Source: an uncultured Hyphomicrobiales bacterium (lineage in GTDB: Bacteria > Pseudomonadota > Alphaproteobacteria > Rhizobiales > Aestuariivirgaceae). From it: 8,459 bases of DNA. Location: positions 1 to 8,459 of the forward strand of contig CAIYXE010000090.1 of assembly GCA_903930095.1 (NCBI GenBank). Direction: 5' to 3'. Under the pieces are notes generated by a model. It saw only the letters and a list, made by a program, of their open reading frames with translations. It was not told the DNA's origin and did not search any database. Numbering within the stretch: the first letter of the stretch is position 1; each line of letters begins with the position of its first letter. This document shows positions 5,634 to 8,459 of the stretch, in pieces. The translations under genes were made by a program, and so were the position numbers.

Positions 5634-7103
5634 ATGGTTATCACAGGTGTCGAAACGGCGCCGAAGGGCGATATCAAGGCGTCCGGCAAACTCGGACTGG
5701 TGGCGCTTGTCGCCCTCGTCGTGGGTTCAATGATTGGCGGCGGCGTTTTCAGCCTGCCTCAGAACATGGCCAAGGGCGCATCTCCGGGTGCTGTCGTCAT
5801 CGGTTGGCTGATCACCGGCATCGGTATGCTGGCGCTGGCTTTTGTCTATCAGGGTCTGTCAATCCGAAAACCCGCGCTGGACGCCGGGCCCTATGCCTAT
5901 GCCCGGGCGGGGTTCGGTGATTTCGTCGGGTTCAACAGTGCTTGGGGATACTGGCTCAGCGCCTGGCTGGGTAACGTCTCCTATGTCGTACTGATCTTCG
6001 GCGCCTTGAGCTATTTTTATCCGGCCTTTGGCGCCGAGGGGAACACGACACAAGCGATCATCGGCGCATCGATCGTTCTCTGGATGACCCATGCCCTCAT
6101 CCTGATGGGTATCCGGCAGGCGGCTATCATCAACGTCGTCACTACGTTCGCAAAACTGGTGCCTATCCTGCTGTTCGTCCTGCTGGTGGCAGTGACGTTC
6201 AATCTGCCGAAGTTCAGCCTCGATCTTTGGGGAGCGCAGACGCCGGACCTCGGCAGCATCATGGCGCAGGTCAAGAGTACGATGCTGGTCACACTTTGGG
6301 TCTTCATCGGGATCGAGGGCGCGAGCGTTGTTTCTGGCCGAGCCGCCAGACGCGCGGACATTGGCCGTGCGACGATCATCGGGTTTGTCATCGCGCTTTG
6401 CGTTTATCTTTGCGTATCGCTGTTGTCCTTCGGCATCATGAGCCAGCCGGAACTGGCCGGCCTGCCGTCGTCGGCATCGATGGCCAACGGGCTGGAACAG
6501 ACCGTTGGTACCTGGGGTTCGGTTCTCGTGCGGATCGGGCTTGTCATCTCGGTGGCCGGCGCATTCCTGAGCTGGACGTTGTTTGCGGCCGAAATTCCTT
6601 ATCGCGCAGCGAAGGAGGGCATGCTGCCGGAGGTGTTTGCAGCCGAGAACGCGAACGGGTCTCCGGCCGGGTCGCTGTGGATCACCAACATCTTCGTGCA
6701 GGTCTTCCTGATCATCACGCTTTACTCGAACTCGACCTATCTTGCGCTGTTCTATATCGCTTCGACAGCGATACTGGTGCCTTACGTTCTCTCTGGCGCC
6801 TACGCCTTCAAGCTGGCGCTGAGTGGCGAGAGTTATGGGGCGGGCGAGGGTCGCGGCCGCGACATGTTCACAGGCGCGCTCGCCACGGTCTATGGCGCGT
6901 GGCTGATCTATGCAGCGGGGCCGAATTATCTGCTGATGTGCAGCATCCTCTATGCCGTCGGAGTTCCCGTCTACTGGTTTGCCCGGGCTGGGCGGGGTCA
7001 AATGGCCTTCTCAGGCATTGAAGCGCTGATCGCCGCATGCATCGTGATTGTCGCAGGAATTGCAGCCTACCTGATGTGGATGGGCACCATGAGCGCCCTT
7101 TGA
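5634..7103 (+). CDS. arcD: Arginine/ornithine antiporter (APC superfamily, basic amino acid/polyamine antiporter type)
   Basis: Inner-membrane exchanger of 489 residues that in the ADI pathway takes up arginine and exports ornithine. Seen: a short charged N-terminus, then the family signature [18 protein letters not shown] (29-46) in the broken first helix; [24 protein letters not shown] (84-107); and the sixth-helix motif [17 protein letters not shown] (221-237). In total there are about 12-13 hydrophobic segments spread through to MWMGTM near the end. Length matches ArcD (about 480). The start ATG has GAGG (5624-5627) at six bases. arcA begins 25 bases after the stop, so the two share an operon. 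The upstream Fnr-type box suggests low-oxygen induction. Related APA antiporters use lysine, agmatine or putrescine, but the adjacent arginine deiminase makes arginine/ornithine by far the best call. Confidence 0.88.
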   Translation: MVITGVETAPKGDIKASGKLGLVALVALVVGSMIGGGVFSLPQNMAKGASPGAVVIGWLITGIGMLALAFVYQGLSIRKPALDAGPYAYARAGFGDFVGFNSAWGYWLSAWLGNVSYVVLIFGALSYFYPAFGAEGNTTQAIIGASIVLWMTHALILMGIRQAAIINVVTTFAKLVPILLFVLLVAVTFNLPKFSLDLWGAQTPDLGSIMAQVKSTMLVTLWVFIGIEGASVVSGRAARRADIGRATIIGFVIALCVYLCVSLLSFGIMSQPELAGLPSSASMANGLEQTVGTWGSVLVRIGLVISVAGAFLSWTLFAAEIPYRAAKEGMLPEVFAAENANGSPAGSLWITNIFVQVFLIITLYSNSTYLALFYIASTAILVPYVLSGAYAFKLALSGESYGAGEGRGRDMFTGALATVYGAWLIYAAGPNYLLMCSILYAVGVPVYWFARAGRGQMAFSGIEALIAACIVIVAGIAAYLMWMGTMSAL

Positions 7104-7128
7104 ACCCCTTGATCCATGGAGTTTCGGG

Positions 7129-8361
7129 ATGAATGCGGATTTGAAACTGGGGGTCCATTCCGAAACAGGCAAGCTCCGTCAGGTCATCGTCTGTCGCCCG
7201 GGTCTCGCCCATCGGCGCCTGACTCCCGCCAATTGTCAGGAACTGCTGTTCGACGATGTGTTCTGGGTCAAGCAGGCTCAGAAAGACCATGACATCTTTG
7301 CTGCGACCATGCGCGGTGAAGGGATCGAGGTGCTGGACGTCAACGCGCTTATGGCCGAGACGCTGGACACCAAGGAAGGCCGCGGCTTCGTGCTGGATTG
7401 CAGGATCACTGCGGATCAGGTCGGCGTGGGCATGATCAGCGAACTGCGCAGCTGGATGGATGAGTTGCCGAGTGCCGGATTGGCTGAGTATCTTCTGGGC
7501 GGACTGGCCGCAGACGATCTGCCGTTCAGCCCAACTGGTCTGTTCGGCGGCTATGTGGGCCATCACGGTTTCATCCTGCCGCCCTTGCCCAATGCCCTGT
7601 TCACGCGCGACAACTCGGCCTGGATCTGCGGCGGTGTCGTGGTTAGTCCGATGTTCTGGCCCGCGCGCCGGCCCGAAACCCTGCTGACCACGGCGATCTA
7701 CCGGTTTCATCCCCGGTTTGCGGGCAAGGTCTCAATCCACTGGGGCGATCCTTCAGTAGATCATGGTCTGGCGACGCTTGAAGGCGGCGACGTCATGCCA
7801 GTTGGCCACCGCACGGTTCTGGTCGGCATGGGCGAGCGGTCGTCACCGCAAGGGATTGGGCAGCTGGCACAAGCGCTTTTCGCAAAGGATGTCGTGGACC
7901 GTGTTCTTGCCTTTCGCATCCCGAAGTCACGAGCAGCCATGCACCTCGACACCGTCTTCACGCTGTGCGGTGGGGATGTGGTGACGACCTTCAAGGAGGT
8001 CGCCGACGAATTGGTTTGCTACGACATCCGTCCCGGCGAGGGAAAGTCTCCGCTGGCGCTCCGCCACGACCCGCGCCCCATTTTTGAAATCGTGGCCGAG
8101 GTACTCGGCTACAGGAAGCTGCAGATCGTGCCGACGGGCGGCAATACCGAAGAGGAGCGGGCCCGTGAGCAGTGGAATGATGGCAACAACGTCCTGGCGC
8201 TGCGCCCCGGCGTGGTGATCGGCTATGACCGCAACGATGACACCAATGCGGCGCTCAAGGCCGTCGGCATCGAGGTGCTGGCAATTCCCGGCGCAGAGCT
8301 CGGCCGTGGCCGCGGTGGCGGGCATTGCATGAGCTGCCCGACCCTCCGCGATCCAATCTGA
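7129..8361 (+). CDS. arcA: Arginine deiminase
   Basis: Cytoplasmic enzyme (EC 3.5.3.6) that hydrolyses L-arginine to citrulline and ammonia, the first step of the ADI pathway. At 410 residues it has the usual length. All diagnostic motifs are present in order: the start region [19 protein letters not shown] (7-25); [14 protein letters not shown] (31-44); FTRDNSAWI (158-166); EGGDV (218-222); MHLDTVFT (271-278); and WNDGNN (349-354). Last comes the C-terminal [18 protein letters not shown]. Catalytic residues correspond to Asp161, Glu218, His272 and the nucleophile Cys400, so the enzyme should be active. A GGAG (7118-7121) stands seven bases before the ATG. It is the second gene of the arc operon after the antiporter. 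The arcB start codon follows 18 bases after its stop, with no terminator between. Confidence 0.97.
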   Translation: MNADLKLGVHSETGKLRQVIVCRPGLAHRRLTPANCQELLFDDVFWVKQAQKDHDIFAATMRGEGIEVLDVNALMAETLDTKEGRGFVLDCRITADQVGVGMISELRSWMDELPSAGLAEYLLGGLAADDLPFSPTGLFGGYVGHHGFILPPLPNALFTRDNSAWICGGVVVSPMFWPARRPETLLTTAIYRFHPRFAGKVSIHWGDPSVDHGLATLEGGDVMPVGHRTVLVGMGERSSPQGIGQLAQALFAKDVVDRVLAFRIPKSRAAMHLDTVFTLCGGDVVTTFKEVADELVCYDIRPGEGKSPLALRHDPRPIFEIVAEVLGYRKLQIVPTGGNTEEERAREQWNDGNNVLALRPGVVIGYDRNDDTNAALKAVGIEVLAIPGAELGRGRGGGHCMSCPTLRDPI

Positions 8362-8379
8362 TGACAAGGAGCCGAGACA

Positions 8380-8433
8380 ATGGCTTTCAACCTGAGAAAC
8401 TGGGAACGGCGGTGGAAAACTAGACCACGGTAG
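8380..8433 (+). pseudogene. arcB: Interrupted start of catabolic ornithine carbamoyltransferase
   Basis: A strong ribosome binding site (AAGGAG, 8366-8371) is followed eight bases later by ATG and the residues MAFNLRN. This is the typical opening of catabolic ArcB, which converts citrulline and phosphate to ornithine and carbamoyl phosphate. The expected continuation (R.FL..LDFT.EEI-like) is absent. From 8401 the frame reads WERRWKTRPR and stops at TAG 8431-8433. The break coincides with sequence that looks like an insertion sequence end. The rest of arcB, and arcC if present, would lie beyond the window. The arcB identity rests on only seven residues plus position after arcA. Confidence 0.65.
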
Positions 8434-8459
8434 CGGCGGGATTGGCCCGCTGCGGGCGG
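8401..8459. mobile_element. Probable insertion sequence terminus (IS21-like), partial
   Basis: The sequence changes character at 8401, exactly where the arcB reading frame fails. It begins with TG and contains GGTGGAAAACTAGACCAC, which resembles the short repeated end motifs I recall from IS21-family elements, plus small dyads (GTGG/CCAC at 8412-8428, CGGG/CCCG at 8437-8449). Only 59 bases are in view and no transposase can be seen, so family and orientation are tentative. Confidence 0.4.

Noticed and set aside
5859..7001. Long open frame on the minus strand opposite arcD (380 codons)
   Set aside because: Its translation is rich in Arg, Asp, Gln and His with no family signature, a typical antisense shadow of a GC-rich gene. 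The + strand there encodes a clear APC antiporter.
6868..7710. 280-codon minus-strand open frame spanning the arcD/arcA junction
   Set aside because: It crosses two well-supported genes and has shadow composition, with no domain signature.
8401..8459. Small dyads at the window end as a regulatory hairpin or attenuator within arcB
   Set aside because: They coincide with the loss of arcB coding sequence, so an insertion sequence end explains them better. The window ends too soon to decide.

Overview
The window reads as GC-rich alphaproteobacterial chromosome, probably from a Rhodobacterales/Hyphomonadales/Rhizobiales-type organism. The grounds are an Omp25/Omp31-style small-barrel outer membrane protein, an arginine deiminase (ADI) cluster in the order arcD-arcA-arcB, an Fnr/FixK-type anaerobic box, and codon use rich in G and C at third positions. 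The genus cannot be fixed from the sequence alone. All intact genes lie on the + strand.

Left part (1-1593): one long secreted outer membrane protein made of two tandem, nearly identical beta-barrel units (about 78% identical by hand alignment), each ending in its own aromatic C-terminal signature. A strong intrinsic terminator follows. Middle left (1757-4384): two closely spaced genes. The first is a SET-domain-like putative lysine methyltransferase of the Rubisco-LSMT/SETD type. The second is a TPR-sulfotransferase fusion whose phosphosulfate loop has become a literal Walker A motif and whose 3'-phosphate motif is degenerate. Their spacing suggests joint transcription, and together they could form a small modification cassette, though that is inference.

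Middle right (4385-5464): more than 1 kb with no convincing intact gene, which looks like a gene graveyard. It holds a decayed start of a renalase-like FAD-dependent oxidoreductase (+), the last ~70 codons of a P-type (Mg2+-type) ATPase (-), and short unrecognised open frames, one of them with an excellent ribosome binding site.

Right part (5465-8459): the catabolic ADI pathway. A near-ideal Fnr/FixK box (TTGACATGTGTCAA) stands about 155 bases before arcD (arginine/ornithine antiporter). It is followed by arcA (arginine deiminase, all catalytic residues present) and the first seven codons of arcB (catabolic ornithine carbamoyltransferase). ArcD would import arginine in exchange for ornithine, ArcA would make citrulline and ammonia, and ArcB would split citrulline into ornithine and carbamoyl phosphate for ATP synthesis. 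The arcB frame breaks abruptly after MAFNLRN, and the following sequence resembles the terminus of an IS21-type insertion sequence. The operon therefore appears to be interrupted at exactly this point.
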